From the NCBI RefSeq assembly GCF_042661605.1, contig NZ_JBHSWJ010000002.1:1798001-1862000 (forward strand): a stretch of DNA of 64,000 bases, written 5' to 3'. Shown piece by piece: positions 1 to 13,100 of the stretch; position 1 is the first letter of the stretch, and each line of letters begins with the position of its first letter. Under the pieces are notes generated by a model. That model saw only the letters and a program-made list of their open reading frames with translations. It ran no database searches and was not told the DNA's origin. The stretch is from Branchiibius cervicis. Its GTDB lineage: Bacteria; Actinomycetota; Actinomycetes; Actinomycetales; Dermatophilaceae. The position numbers and the translations under genes were made by a program.

Positions 1-164
1 GCGAGGTCACCGACCTGGCCGGCGAAGTCGTGGGCCCGCCGACTGGCCGGCGCCACCGCCGGGGACGTCATGACCCCGTTGGACACCGAGTGCGCGGCCT
101 CCAGCGTGCGGTCTGCCACCTGCAACAAAGCCTTGATCACCGACTGCAACATGTCGTCACTCAT
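1..164 (-). CDS. Small conserved actinobacterial protein (Rv1693-like), 3' end outside the window
   Basis: The gene starts at ATG 164 and runs off the left edge, so only the first 54 residues are visible. The start reads MSDDMLQSVIKALLQVADRT and is followed by an Ala/Ser-rich stretch. An AGGAG lies about 9 bases upstream of the start. It begins 27 bases after the HAD phosphatase gene on the same strand. In mycobacteria a short conserved protein (Rv1693) sits in exactly this place, between the HAD phosphatase and tlyA/nadK/recN, so synteny supports that identity. The function is unknown. Confidence 0.65.
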   Translation of the reverse strand, partial: MSDDMLQSVIKALLQVADRTLEAAHSVSNGVMTSPAVAPASRRAHDFAGQVGDL

Positions 165-191
165 CTCCAGACTCCTGTGTCATCGGCGGGG

Positions 192-1205
192 CTACTCCTG
201 CGTTCTACCGTACTGTGCCGCCAGCCGCGCGGCGCTCCGTTGGTCTATCCGGTTGTCGTCCAATGCATCCCAGACCACCCGGAGCACGACACGCAACGCC
301 ACGATGTCGTCCTGCGGTGCGCCGTCGGACCACCGGATCGCATCCCCCGATAGGTGCGCCACGCTGTCACCGATGCGGTAACCGCCCGACTCCGGACGAG
401 GTTCCTCGTACGGCTCGCGCAGGCCGCCGGCATCGGCACACACGAACCGAGGGCGTTGCTCGCGAGGTGCCTGGGCCAGATCAGCCGGTCCGTGCACTCC
501 CGACAGCACGAACAATGCATCCATCCCCGCCGCCGAGGCACCGGCGATGTCGGTGTCGAGCCGGTCGCCCACTCCGAGCGTCTGAGCAGCCGGAACCTCG
601 AGCGCGGTCGCGGCCATGGTGTAGAGCAACGGTCCCGGCTTTCCGACAGTCTCCGGCTGCACGCCGGTGGCCACGGCGACCGCCTCGACCAGGGTGCCGT
701 TGCCCGGCGCCACCCCACGATCCGTCGGCAGCGTGCGGTCGGTATTGGTCGCCACCCATACCGCCCCGTTCTCGACGGCGTACGCCGCCTCGGCCAACCG
801 CGCCGCCGTGACATGGGGACCGTAACCCTGCAACACTGCCGCCGGACGGTCCTCGGCATTGTCGACAATCTCAAAACCTCTGTCCCGCAGCGCAATAGCG
901 ACTCCGTCGCCGCCTACCGGCAGCACCCGAGCACCCTCAGGCAGTCGTTGCGACAGGTGGTGTGCTCCGGCCAGCGAACTGGTGAACACCTCTGTGGGCC
1001 GGACGTCCAACCCGAAGGACCGTAGGTGCTCGGCCACCTCCTGCGGACTGCGGGATGCGTTGTTGGTGGCATAGGCCACCCTGGTGCCGTGCCGCGCCAG
1101 CGCGGCCAACGCGTCCACCGCCGGTTGGATGGGCTGAGGGCCCCGGTAGACGACCCCGTCAAGATCGACGACGAGGGCCCGATAGTCATCGGCCAGTGTG
1201 CTCAT
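192..1205 (-). CDS. HAD-superfamily phosphatase, NagD/class IIA type
   Basis: The protein has 337 residues. The HAD motifs are in order: DLDGVVYRG near the N-terminus (nucleophile Asp), ATNNASRS as motif II, a Lys in VGKPGPLLY, and GVGDRLDTDIAGA as the Mg-binding motif. The spacing with the cap between motifs II and III is that of the NagD-like class IIA family, which dephosphorylates small phosphometabolites. About 70 residues extend past the usual end of the family; the mycobacterial homologue Rv1692 is similarly long. ATG 1205 was preferred to an upstream in-frame TTG because DLDG then starts about 12 residues in. It is preceded by the SSB-like gene and followed by the Rv1693-like gene, probably one transcript. 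The substrate cannot be told. Confidence 0.85.
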   Translation of the reverse strand: MSTLADDYRALVVDLDGVVYRGPQPIQPAVDALAALARHGTRVAYATNNASRSPQEVAEHLRSFGLDVRPTEVFTSSLAGAHHLSQRLPEGARVLPVGGDGVAIALRDRGFEIVDNAEDRPAAVLQGYGPHVTAARLAEAAYAVENGAVWVATNTDRTLPTDRGVAPGNGTLVEAVAVATGVQPETVGKPGPLLYTMAATALEVPAAQTLGVGDRLDTDIAGASAAGMDALFVLSGVHGPADLAQAPREQRPRFVCADAGGLREPYEEPRPESGGYRIGDSVAHLSGDAIRWSDGAPQDDIVALRVVLRVVWDALDDNRIDQRSAARLAAQYGRTQE

Positions 1206-1261
1206 TCCGCCATTGTGTCGGGTGCCGCACACCCGAAGACGCGCCGCCCGCCCTCCGATCG

Positions 1262-1696
1262 TCAACCCACCGGAGCGCGGCCGCGTGATCTGCCCCGCGC
1301 GGCAGCGCCACGTTTGCCCCGGTCGGTGGTCGCTGCCCTGGTGAGCACGGTCATTGCCCCGACTTCGACCTCGACCCGGCTCTGCACAGCAGTCCCGGCA
1401 CGCCAGAAGCGGCGACGCAGTTCGCCCGACACGGCGATCTCGTCGCCACCCGCGAGCCGCGCACCCTGCCGACGCAAACGGGTAACCCAGCAGACCAGAT
1501 CAAAAGTGTCCACCCGCTGTCCGGTTGCCTTCGCGCGACTGTCCTCCGGGCGGGGCACCACCAGCCGGAACGTCACAATCTCGTCTCCGCTGGGCAACTC
1601 CCGTACCGTCGGCTCCCCGCTGACGCGGCCGCACAGCGTCACCGTGTTGACCGGTGGCGATTGCTGCTGCCCGGCATCATGCTGTGCACCCTTCAC
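1262..1696 (-). CDS. Small single-stranded DNA-binding-like protein (OB fold)
   Basis: The protein has 144 residues. The central part (VNTVTLCGRVSGEP, then IVTFRLVVPRPEDS, DLVCWVTRLRRQG and GGDEIAVSGELRRRFW) follows the strand pattern of bacterial SSB OB folds. The C-terminus is short and basic (RGKRGAAARGRSRGR) and lacks the acidic DDDIPF-like tail of the main replicative SSB, so this is probably an accessory paralogue that does not recruit repair partners the usual way. GTG 1696 is chosen because an AGGGGG lies at a good distance; an in-frame ATG 33 bases upstream has no ribosome-binding site. It lies between the TPR gene and the HAD phosphatase gene on the same strand. Confidence 0.7.
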   Translation of the reverse strand: MKGAQHDAGQQQSPPVNTVTLCGRVSGEPTVRELPSGDEIVTFRLVVPRPEDSRAKATGQRVDTFDLVCWVTRLRRQGARLAGGDEIAVSGELRRRFWRAGTAVQSRVEVEVGAMTVLTRAATTDRGKRGAAARGRSRGRAPVG

Positions 1697-1832
1697 CGCT
1701 AACCCCCTCACGCAATGCACCCTTGGCATTGCTGGGAATCAGCCTGGCGTCGAACGCCCGCCGCTCGCCAGGGCGGGCTGCAGCGGTGTGGACAACCGCG
1801 GTCAGGCTGTGGACACCGGCAGACGCGCTTGC

Positions 1833-3197
1833 TCAGTCGTCGCTGAACGGATTGGTCAGGGCGTCGTAGGACGACTCCGCTGAACCGGGCGCCTCCTCGG
1901 CAACCTCCGGAACGGCCGTGTCCGTCGAGCCGGCCGAGTCCTCGAGGATGAAGCTCTCTTCCGAGACCCGGGCGGTCACCGTCTCGTCATCGGCGTGACC
2001 GTCTTCCTCGAGGTCGACCAGCAGGAATCCATCGAGTTCGTCGAGCCGCTCGTCGGCATCCGTTTCGCCCTCGGCATCGGCCGCGGCGGCCTTGGCGAAC
2101 CACTTCCTGGCTTCGGTCTGGCGGCCGGCCGCGAGCAGAGCATCGGCGTACGCGTAGAACAGCCGCGCCGCCCAGGGTTGGGTGCTCGCACGCTGCAGCG
2201 CAGGCACATTGAGCACGGCGACCGCTGCCTCAGGCTGATCCAGATCGCGGCGGATCCCTGAAACGACGATCAGCAGCTCGATGTTGTCGGCCTCGGTCAG
2301 CTTGCGTGCGGCAGGGCTCGCGGCAAGATCCAGTGCGCGCTCGTAACGGCCCAGACCGCGTTCTGAATCCACCATGTAGGGCAGCAGATGATCGCTGCCG
2401 GACAGGCGGCGGGCAGTGCGGAACTCCCGCAACGCATCGGCGAATTCGCCTCGCCGGTAGTAGACGAGGCCCAGCGCCTCACGAACTGCGGGCACCCGGC
2501 CGGCACGACCGGCTGCGTGCAATGCGTGCGACAACGCCGTGTCCGGATCATCGTCCAGCACGGATGCCGAGGCCACGAGGTGCTTGGCGACGCCATCGGC
2601 GTTGTCCTTGCTCAGCGTCCGAAGCTGGGTCCAGACGTCTCGATCCAACTCGTGCCCGGTGATGTCCTCGGGGATCTCAGGTTCGACGGCACGCGGGCCC
2701 CGATCCCGCCCTTCGTTACGCGGTGAGGTCCGGTCCCAACTACGCGGCGCCCGTTGCGGATTCGACGTCTGCGAGATGGGCCGGTCCTGACCGTCACGGT
2801 CGGGCCGGCCGGATCGGCGCTGGGCACCACGATCCCGCGACGCACCACGATCCCGCGACTCGAACTTCCGGTCGTTACCCCGACCCTGGGTGCTTTCGCG
2901 TCGCCCGGACCGTTCCCCGCGGTCCCGGGGCCCGCGGCCGCCCTCCTTTTTCGCGCGATCAGGCCGATCCGAGCGTCCAGCACGATCCGAGCGGTTGGGT
3001 GCCTGCCGCCGAGCGGCATCACGGCCGCCGCCGGATCGGGTGCCGCGGTCCGCCCGAGGCGGGGTGTCCGTCGGAGCCGAGTCAGCTGCGCTGGCCGTTC
3101 CTTCGCCCGTGGCACGCGACCAGCGTCCCGAGCGCTGCGCTTCGGATGAGCTGTCGGCGCCGTCCTGGGGTACGCCGCTTGGATCGTTGTCGCTCAT
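1833..3197 (-). CDS. TPR-repeat protein with long Arg/Gly/Asp-rich disordered N-terminus
   Basis: The protein has 454 residues. Residues ~1-180 are low-complexity, dense in RG, RD, SR and DR dipeptides, and should be disordered. Residues ~200-390 contain helical repeats with TPR spacing (ALHAAGRAGRVPAVREALGL, LVYYRRGEFADALREFRTAR, YERALDLAASPAARKL, YADALLAAGRQTEARKWFAK). The last ~70 residues are very acidic (Glu/Asp-rich). Position downstream of tyrS and upstream of a HAD phosphatase matches Rv1691 of M. tuberculosis, which is also a TPR protein. ATG 3197 is preferred over a start 24 bases upstream because GGAGCAGGA precedes it. The role is unknown; the RG-rich tract suggests nucleic-acid or ribosome contact, which is inference only. 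Confidence 0.8.
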   Translation of the reverse strand: MSDNDPSGVPQDGADSSSEAQRSGRWSRATGEGTASAADSAPTDTPPRADRGTRSGGGRDAARRQAPNRSDRAGRSDRPDRAKKEGGRGPRDRGERSGRRESTQGRGNDRKFESRDRGASRDRGAQRRSGRPDRDGQDRPISQTSNPQRAPRSWDRTSPRNEGRDRGPRAVEPEIPEDITGHELDRDVWTQLRTLSKDNADGVAKHLVASASVLDDDPDTALSHALHAAGRAGRVPAVREALGLVYYRRGEFADALREFRTARRLSGSDHLLPYMVDSERGLGRYERALDLAASPAARKLTEADNIELLIVVSGIRRDLDQPEAAVAVLNVPALQRASTQPWAARLFYAYADALLAAGRQTEARKWFAKAAAADAEGETDADERLDELDGFLLVDLEEDGHADDETVTARVSEESFILEDSAGSTDTAVPEVAEEAPGSAESSYDALTNPFSDD

Positions 3198-3256
3198 TCC
3201 TGCTCCACTCGTGGTCGTCAACCAACTGCGACCCTAGTCCAACGGCCGATAAATGC

Positions 3257-3287
3257 TTTCAGGGCCACCGGTGGGGTGGCCCTGAAA
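3257..3287 (-). terminator. Stem-loop after the rRNA operon
   Basis: A perfect 13-base-pair stem (TTTCAGGGCCACC pairing with GGTGGCCCTGAAA) closes a five-base loop. It lies directly after the 5S gene in the direction of rRNA transcription and upstream of the TPR gene. There is no clear T run, which is common for actinobacterial terminators. Confidence 0.75.
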
Positions 3288-3305
3288 GGGTTTGCTGAAT
3301 GGTTG

Positions 3306-3422
3306 TTCGGCGGTGTCCTACTCTCCCACACCCTGGCGGGTGCAGTACCATCGGCGCTGAAGGGCTTAGCTTCCGGGTTCGGGATGTGTCCGGGCGTTTC
3401 CCGCTTCGCTATGACCGCCGTA
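3306..3422 (-). rRNA. rrf: 5S ribosomal RNA
   Basis: On the minus strand the sequence carries the conserved 5S features: the start ACGGCGGTCATAGCG, the internal GGGAAACGCCCGG, CCGAACCCGGAAGCTAAG, CGCCGATGGTACTGC and the closing GGGAGAGTAGGACACCGCCG that pairs with the 5' end. The length of about 117 bases is normal. Ends are estimated from pairing of the termini. Confidence 0.93.
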
Positions 3423-3480
3423 ACGTTGTGAAACAACGTGTTGTTCCACCACTTTTCACTTATTCGTGTTGTTGTGGGGT

Positions 3481-3507
3481 GTTGTTTCAGATTCGCATAG
3501 TGGACGC
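3481..3507 (-). other. 3' arm of the 23S rRNA processing stem
   Basis: Bases 3495-3507 are an exact reverse complement of 6777-6789 (GCATAGTGGACGC against GCGTCCACTATGC). Pairing continues imperfectly through 3481-3494 with 6790-6803. The two arms flank the 23S gene, so the transcript can close a long stem around it of the kind cut by RNase III. Confidence 0.75.
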
Positions 3508-3574
3508 AAGCAGTTCGTGTGTTCGTGTTCTTGTGGTGGTTTTGGTGCCACCTGCCACACCGGCTAGGGGTGTG

Positions 3575-8709
<5,135 letters not shown>

Positions 8710-8743
8710 AAAAAATACAGACAATCCAAAACTGGCAATCAAT

Positions 8744-8755
8744 CAACAAAGAGCA
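8744..8755 (-). promoter_or_regulatory. boxA antitermination element
   Basis: The transcript sequence TGCTCTTTGTTG matches the boxA consensus used by NusB/NusE-dependent rRNA antitermination. It lies about 35 bases upstream of the 16S 5' end, a typical place for it. Confidence 0.6.
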
Positions 8756-8905
8756 CCCAACCAAAAGGTCAGGCAACAATTCATAACACTGACAACCAAT
8801 CAAAAAACAATTGGCATCAATCACTCGACACACTATTGAGTTCTCAAGAAACACGCTGTCCACCGTGATTTTCCCTTGCGGGTTTCTCACCGAGGCAACT
8901 TCTAA

Positions 8906-8935
8906 AACTTACCACCGCTACTTGGGACTTTCCAA
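8906..8935 (-). promoter_or_regulatory. Candidate rRNA operon promoter
   Basis: On the minus strand a -35-like TTGGAA is separated by 18 bases from a -10-like TAAGTT. The distance to 16S (about 190 bases) fits a leader with boxA and a processing arm. The match is imperfect, and other promoters may lie in the same region. Confidence 0.35.
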
Positions 8936-9125
8936 ATCCGCTTCCCGGGCCGATCCGCTCGGATCTTGCCGGTCCACGCAAGCGCGACGAATCGTCGTAC
9001 TCGAATCTTGGAAGGTGCCCACGATCACGGGGCGATGCGCCGGGACCGGCCAACCTTGCGGCTGTCCGTGCCTCCCTGGCAACCCGGTGAACATTACGCG
9101 ACGCAGCCCATGGCGCAAAATCGGT

Positions 9126-9160
9126 GCGGGTGGCCGCCCACGATGTGAGCAGCCACCCGC
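9126..9160 (-). terminator. Stem-loop downstream of tyrS
   Basis: Nine perfect base pairs (GCGGGTGGC with GCCACCCGC) enclose a 17-base loop about 20 bases after the tyrS stop. An ATTTT follows within a few bases on the minus strand. It probably ends the tyrS transcript before the rRNA promoter. Confidence 0.5.
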
Positions 9161-9181
9161 CGGTGGATGAGAAACTGCAGG

Positions 9182-10444
9182 TCAGACCGGCATCCGCACG
9201 GCCGCAAGGTGCTTGCGGCCGCGCTTCAACAGGGCCACCTGACCGTGCAGGTAGTCCTTGTCCTCGAGCACTGCGGTGACGGACTCGACTTTGAGGTTGT
9301 TCAGCGAGATCCCGCCCTCCGTGACCAGCCGGCGCGCCGCGTTACGGCTGTCGGCGATCCCGACGGCCACCACGGCATCGACCAGCTCGGTCCCCGGCTG
9401 CACCTGCGCCCCCGGCAATTCACTGGTCGCATCCCGCAGTGTGTCGGCATCCAGTGCGCCGACGTCACCCTTCCCGAACAACGCCTCGGAGGCGGCCCTC
9501 ACCGCGTCGGTCGCGCTCTGACCATGCACCATCGTCGTGACCTGCTCAGCAAGGGTGCGCTGAGCGGCCCGTCGGAACGGCTCCTGATTCACCTGCCGCT
9601 CGAGGTCTTCGATCTCCGCCCGCGGCAGGTCGGTCAACGCCTTCAACAGGCTGATCACCGACGCGTCCTCGGTGTTGAGGAAGTACTGGTAGAACGCGTA
9701 CGGGGTCGTCATGTCCGCGGACAACCACACGGCGTTGCCTTCGGATTTGCCGAACTTGCGACCCGTCGAATCCGTCAGCAACGGCGTGGCCAGTGCGTGC
9801 ACGGCTTTGCCCTCCACGCGGTGCACCAGATCGACGCCCGCCGTGATGTTGCCCCACTGATCGCTGCCACCGATCTCCAGCGTGCAGCCGTGCTCGCGGA
9901 AGAGCTGCAGGTAGTCCATCGCCTGCAGGATCTGGTAGCTGAACTCGGTGTAGGAGATGCCCTGTTCGCTCTCCAACCGGCGCGCGACTGCTTCCTTGCG
10001 GATCATCGTGTTGACCCGGAAATGCTGGCCGATGTCGCGCAGGAAATCCAGCGCACTCAGCGGCGCGGTCCAGTCGAGGTTGTTCACCAGGATGGCGGGG
10101 TTGTCCCCCTCGAAGTCCAATAGCGGACCGACGAGGGTCTTGATCCGGTCGACCGACGCCGCGATGGTCTCCTTGCTCTGCAGCACTCGCTCGGAGTCCG
10201 GCTTGGGGTCGCCGATCAGTCCTGTCGACCCGCCGACCAGACAGATCACGTGATGACCGGCGGCCTGCATCCGGCGCAACACCGACAATTGCACGAAGTT
10301 TCCGAAGTGCAGGGACGGTGCGCTGGGGTCGAACCCGCAATAGACCGTGATCGGCCCGTCGGCGAGTGCTTGGCGCAGCGCGGACTCGTCGGTGGTCTGC
10401 GCCACCAGCCCCCGCCACTGCAGCTCGTCGAAAAAGTCGCTCAC
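9182..10444 (-). CDS. tyrS: Tyrosyl-tRNA synthetase
   Basis: The enzyme charges tRNA-Tyr with tyrosine in the cytoplasm. The 420 residues match the bacterial TyrRS length. The class I signatures are visible: PSAPSLHFGNF (HIGH-like) around residue 44-54, the tyrosine pocket region GGSDQWGNITAGVDL, and KFGKSEGNAVWL (KMSKS-like) near residue 230. The last ~65 residues (ARRLVTEGGISLNNLKVES) form the S4 RNA-binding domain. GTG 10444 is chosen because AAGGA lies ten bases upstream and VSDFFDELQWRGL aligns with family N-termini; in-frame upstream codons have no support. The glycosylase gene and arginine cluster lie upstream on the same strand and the rRNA operon lies downstream. Confidence 0.95.
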   Translation of the reverse strand: MSDFFDELQWRGLVAQTTDESALRQALADGPITVYCGFDPSAPSLHFGNFVQLSVLRRMQAAGHHVICLVGGSTGLIGDPKPDSERVLQSKETIAASVDRIKTLVGPLLDFEGDNPAILVNNLDWTAPLSALDFLRDIGQHFRVNTMIRKEAVARRLESEQGISYTEFSYQILQAMDYLQLFREHGCTLEIGGSDQWGNITAGVDLVHRVEGKAVHALATPLLTDSTGRKFGKSEGNAVWLSADMTTPYAFYQYFLNTEDASVISLLKALTDLPRAEIEDLERQVNQEPFRRAAQRTLAEQVTTMVHGQSATDAVRAASEALFGKGDVGALDADTLRDATSELPGAQVQPGTELVDAVVAVGIADSRNAARRLVTEGGISLNNLKVESVTAVLEDKDYLHGQVALLKRGRKHLAAVRMPV

Positions 10445-10553
10445 GATCCCGTTGTCCTTATCTCTCGGTTGTTCCGTGTGGATGCCACACACCCGGGTCA
10501 GCATGGCGTACGCCGCGTGCCCGGACGCGCTCCATTCTCACCTGCCGGACCCC

Positions 10554-11158
10554 TCAGGCACCGGGTCGGGGTCGCGGCACCGCCGGTCGGTAGACCGACA
10601 CGAACGGATCGCCGGCGATCCAGAACCGCCACGGGAACAGCCCACCGTCGCCGCCCGGACCCCGCACGCCGACCCGGGGTCCGGATTCGACGGCGGCCAC
10701 CGCGGCTCCTTCACCCAGGGTGATTGCGCGTTCGTCACGAGAGTCGGTGACGATCGGTGCACCATTGTCGGCCAGCGTCAGCCCCAACGCCTGTGCCAGC
10801 CTGGCCGGCCCGCGCGCCAGGTCGCGATCGGTGACGGCGCCGCGGCGTTGCCTGGCAAGCCCAGCGCCCTCGACGACCTCTCCGGAGCGAACCAAGGCGG
10901 CCGCCGCCGAACCGTCCTGGGACAGAACGACGTTGGCGCAGTAGTGCATTCCGTAGGTGAAGTAGACGTACAGGTGCCGGGGCGGGCCGAACATCACCGC
11001 GTTGCGCTTCGTGCGGCCACGGTAAGCGTGCGAGCCCGGGTCGACCTCCCCGCGTACGCCTCGACCTCGGTGATGCGCACCGTGACTCCCCCGTGCGACA
11101 GGTGCGCGCCCAGCAGCGCGCGAGCCTGGTCCAGCAGGAGAGGTACGTCGATCGGCAC
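10554..11158 (-). CDS. 3-methyladenine DNA glycosylase, AAG/MPG family (one-base frameshift)
   Basis: The enzyme excises alkylated purines such as 3-methyladenine in base excision repair. The N-terminal part shows LLLDQARALLGAHLSHG and ITEVEAYAG, the family motif with the catalytic Glu. The second part, in another frame, shows AYRGRTKRNAVMFG and HLYVYFTYGMHYCANVV, which carry the base-intercalating Tyr region, and ends at GDPFVSVYRP. Adding one G/C in the run at 11048-11051 joins them into a normal 201-residue protein. GTG 11158 starts one base after the argH stop codon. The frameshift is most likely a sequencing error, since both halves are fully conserved. Confidence 0.85.
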
Positions 11159-11159
11159 G

Positions 11160-12590
11160 TCAGCGGATCTGCGGCGGTTCTTCGGCCCAGCCGCGGTAGT
11201 CCCCCGAGGTCTTCTCAGCCGCGGCCAGTTGTTCAGCGACTCGTGACGGCGCAGTGCCCCCGGTTGCGTCACGGGAGGCGAGAGAACCTTCGACGGTGAG
11301 CACCCGGCGTACGTCGGGAGTCAGGTTCGGGTTGATCGCGGCCAGGTCCTCGTCGCTCAGATCCCACAACTCGATCCCGCGCTCCTCGCACACCCGCACA
11401 CAGGCCCCGGCCACCTCGTGAGCGACCCGGAACGGCACGCCCTCGCGCACCAACCACTCCGCAATGTCCGTTGCCAACGCAAAGCCCTGCGGCGCCAAGG
11501 ATTCCATCCGCTGCGTGTTGAAGACCAACGTCGCGACCATGCCGCTGACCGCCGGGAGCAGCACCTCAAGAGTGTCCACCGCGTCGAAGACCGGCTCTTT
11601 GTCCTCCTGCAGGTCCCGGTTGTAGGCCAAGGGCAGCGCCTTGAGTGTCGTCAGCAGACCGGCGAGGTCCCCGACCAGCCGTCCGGCCTTGCCACGGGCC
11701 AACTCCGCGACGTCGGGGTTCTTCTTCTGCGGCATGATGCTCGAGCCGGTCGAATAGGCATCGTCGAGCGTGACGAAGGAGAACTCCTTGGTCGCCCACA
11801 GCACGATCTCCTCAGCCAGCCGGGAAACGTCGACTGCGGCCATCGCTGCCACGAAGGCGAATTCGGCGGCGAAGTCGCGGCTGGCCGTACCGTCGATGGA
11901 GTTGGCGCTGCTGCGGCTGAAGCCGAGGTCCTGCGCGACGGACTGCGGGTCCAGGCCGAGCGAGGAACCGGCCAGGGCCCCTGAACCGTACGGAGATTCA
12001 TCTGCCCGGCGATCCCAGTCACGCAACCGGTCCACGTCGCGCAACAACGCCCACGCGTGCGCCTGCAGGTGATGGGACAGCAACACCGGCTGAGCGTGCT
12101 GCAGGTGGGTGCGGCCGGGCATCGCCACCCCGAGGTTGGCCCCGGCCTGGGCGAGCAGGGCATCGACGACGTCCAGCAGCAGCGTCGCGACCGAGCGGGC
12201 GTGCGCCCGCAGGTACATCCGGAACAGGGTGGCGATCTGGTCGTTTCGGGACCTGCCGGCGCGCAAACGGCCCCCGACGTCGGCGCCGGCCCGTTCGATC
12301 AGGCCCCGTTCGAGAGCCGTGTGCACGTCCTCGTCGCCGGGTGCGGGGGTGAACTCACCGGATCGTACGTCGGCCAGCAATTGCTCGAGGCCGGCGAGCA
12401 TGGCGGCCAGCCCCTCATCGTCCAGCAATCCCGCCGAGTGCAGCACCCGGGCGTGCGCCCGGGAGCCGGCGATGTCGAATTCGGCCAGCCGCCAGTCGAA
12501 ATGGGTCGACTTGGACAGGGCGGCGAGCGCGTCCGCCGGCCCGCCGGCGAAGCGGCCACCCCATAGGGCGAGATTTCCTTCGGTGTTCAC
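11160..12590 (-). CDS. argH: Argininosuccinate lyase
   Basis: The enzyme catalyses the last step of arginine synthesis, splitting argininosuccinate into arginine and fumarate. It has 476 residues, the normal length. The fumarase/aspartase superfamily signature GSSIMPQKKNPD is near residue 290, and the RAGRSRNDQ and GRTHLQHAQP substrate-binding segments are present. It starts with ATG 12590, fifteen bases after argR. Unlike many actinobacterial arginine clusters there is no argG between argR and argH; argininosuccinate synthase must be encoded elsewhere. Confidence 0.96.
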   Translation of the reverse strand: MNTEGNLALWGGRFAGGPADALAALSKSTHFDWRLAEFDIAGSRAHARVLHSAGLLDDEGLAAMLAGLEQLLADVRSGEFTPAPGDEDVHTALERGLIERAGADVGGRLRAGRSRNDQIATLFRMYLRAHARSVATLLLDVVDALLAQAGANLGVAMPGRTHLQHAQPVLLSHHLQAHAWALLRDVDRLRDWDRRADESPYGSGALAGSSLGLDPQSVAQDLGFSRSSANSIDGTASRDFAAEFAFVAAMAAVDVSRLAEEIVLWATKEFSFVTLDDAYSTGSSIMPQKKNPDVAELARGKAGRLVGDLAGLLTTLKALPLAYNRDLQEDKEPVFDAVDTLEVLLPAVSGMVATLVFNTQRMESLAPQGFALATDIAEWLVREGVPFRVAHEVAGACVRVCEERGIELWDLSDEDLAAINPNLTPDVRRVLTVEGSLASRDATGGTAPSRVAEQLAAAEKTSGDYRGWAEEPPQIR

Positions 12591-12605
12591 GGATCTCCTC
12601 TGCGA

Positions 12606-13100
12606 CTACTGCTGCGCGAGTTCGAGCAGGGTGCGCACCAGGCGCGACGCCGCACTCTTGGACTCGGTGACGATCAAGATGGTGTCATCGCCGGCGATCG
12701 TGCCGAGCACCGACGGCAGACCGGCGTGATCGAGTGCTGAGGCCAGGAAGCTCGCCGCCCCCGGCGGGGTCCGCACGACGACCTGGTTGGTCGCGGGCAC
12801 CGCGGTGACGAGGAGCTCGGCCGCTACCCGGCGCAGGCGATCGGTGGGTGCCTCGACGTCGTCACCTCCGGCCCGCGGCGCCGGATCGCCACCCTCGCCG
12901 GGGACGGCGTAGACCAGGTCGCGCCCACGGCGCACCTTCACAGCTCCCAGCTCGACCAGATCCCGCGACAGCGTCGCCTGGGTGACCTCGACCCCGTCCA
13001 GCGCCAGTTGCTGGGCCAACTGGGTCTGCGAACGAATCATCTGGCTGGCGATGATCTGGGCGATCCGCTGCTGGCGGCCGGTGCGGGTGGCGACGATCAT
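12606..13100 (-). CDS. argR: Arginine repressor
   Basis: The 164-residue protein has the two ArgR parts: an N-terminal winged helix (RQQRIAQIIASQMIRSQTQL, then GVEVTQATLSRDLVELGAVK) and a C-terminal hexamerisation/arginine-binding domain (TPPGAASFLASALDHAGLP, GTIAGDDTILIVT with the conserved GDDT). With arginine bound it represses arginine-synthesis genes, so it should control the cluster it sits in, through a site near argC. ATG 13100 overlaps the argF stop as ATGA; a longer upstream reading lies inside argF and is not used. Confidence 0.95.
   Translation of the reverse strand: MIVATRTGRQQRIAQIIASQMIRSQTQLAQQLALDGVEVTQATLSRDLVELGAVKVRRGRDLVYAVPGEGGDPAPRAGGDDVEAPTDRLRRVAAELLVTAVPATNQVVVRTPPGAASFLASALDHAGLPSVLGTIAGDDTILIVTESKSAASRLVRTLLELAQQ

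Larger units (their letters stand above)
8710..9125 (-). other. rRNA operon leader and upstream region
   Basis: This stretch between 16S and the end of tyrS has no supported gene. The first ~130 bases next to 16S are AT-rich leader with a boxA and one arm of the 16S processing stem (8815-8823). The transcript motif TTCTTGAGAACTCAATAGTG near 8830-8850 is a known landmark of actinobacterial rRNA leaders. The promoter candidate at 8906-8935 follows; beyond ~8940 nothing else was recognised. Confidence 0.7.
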
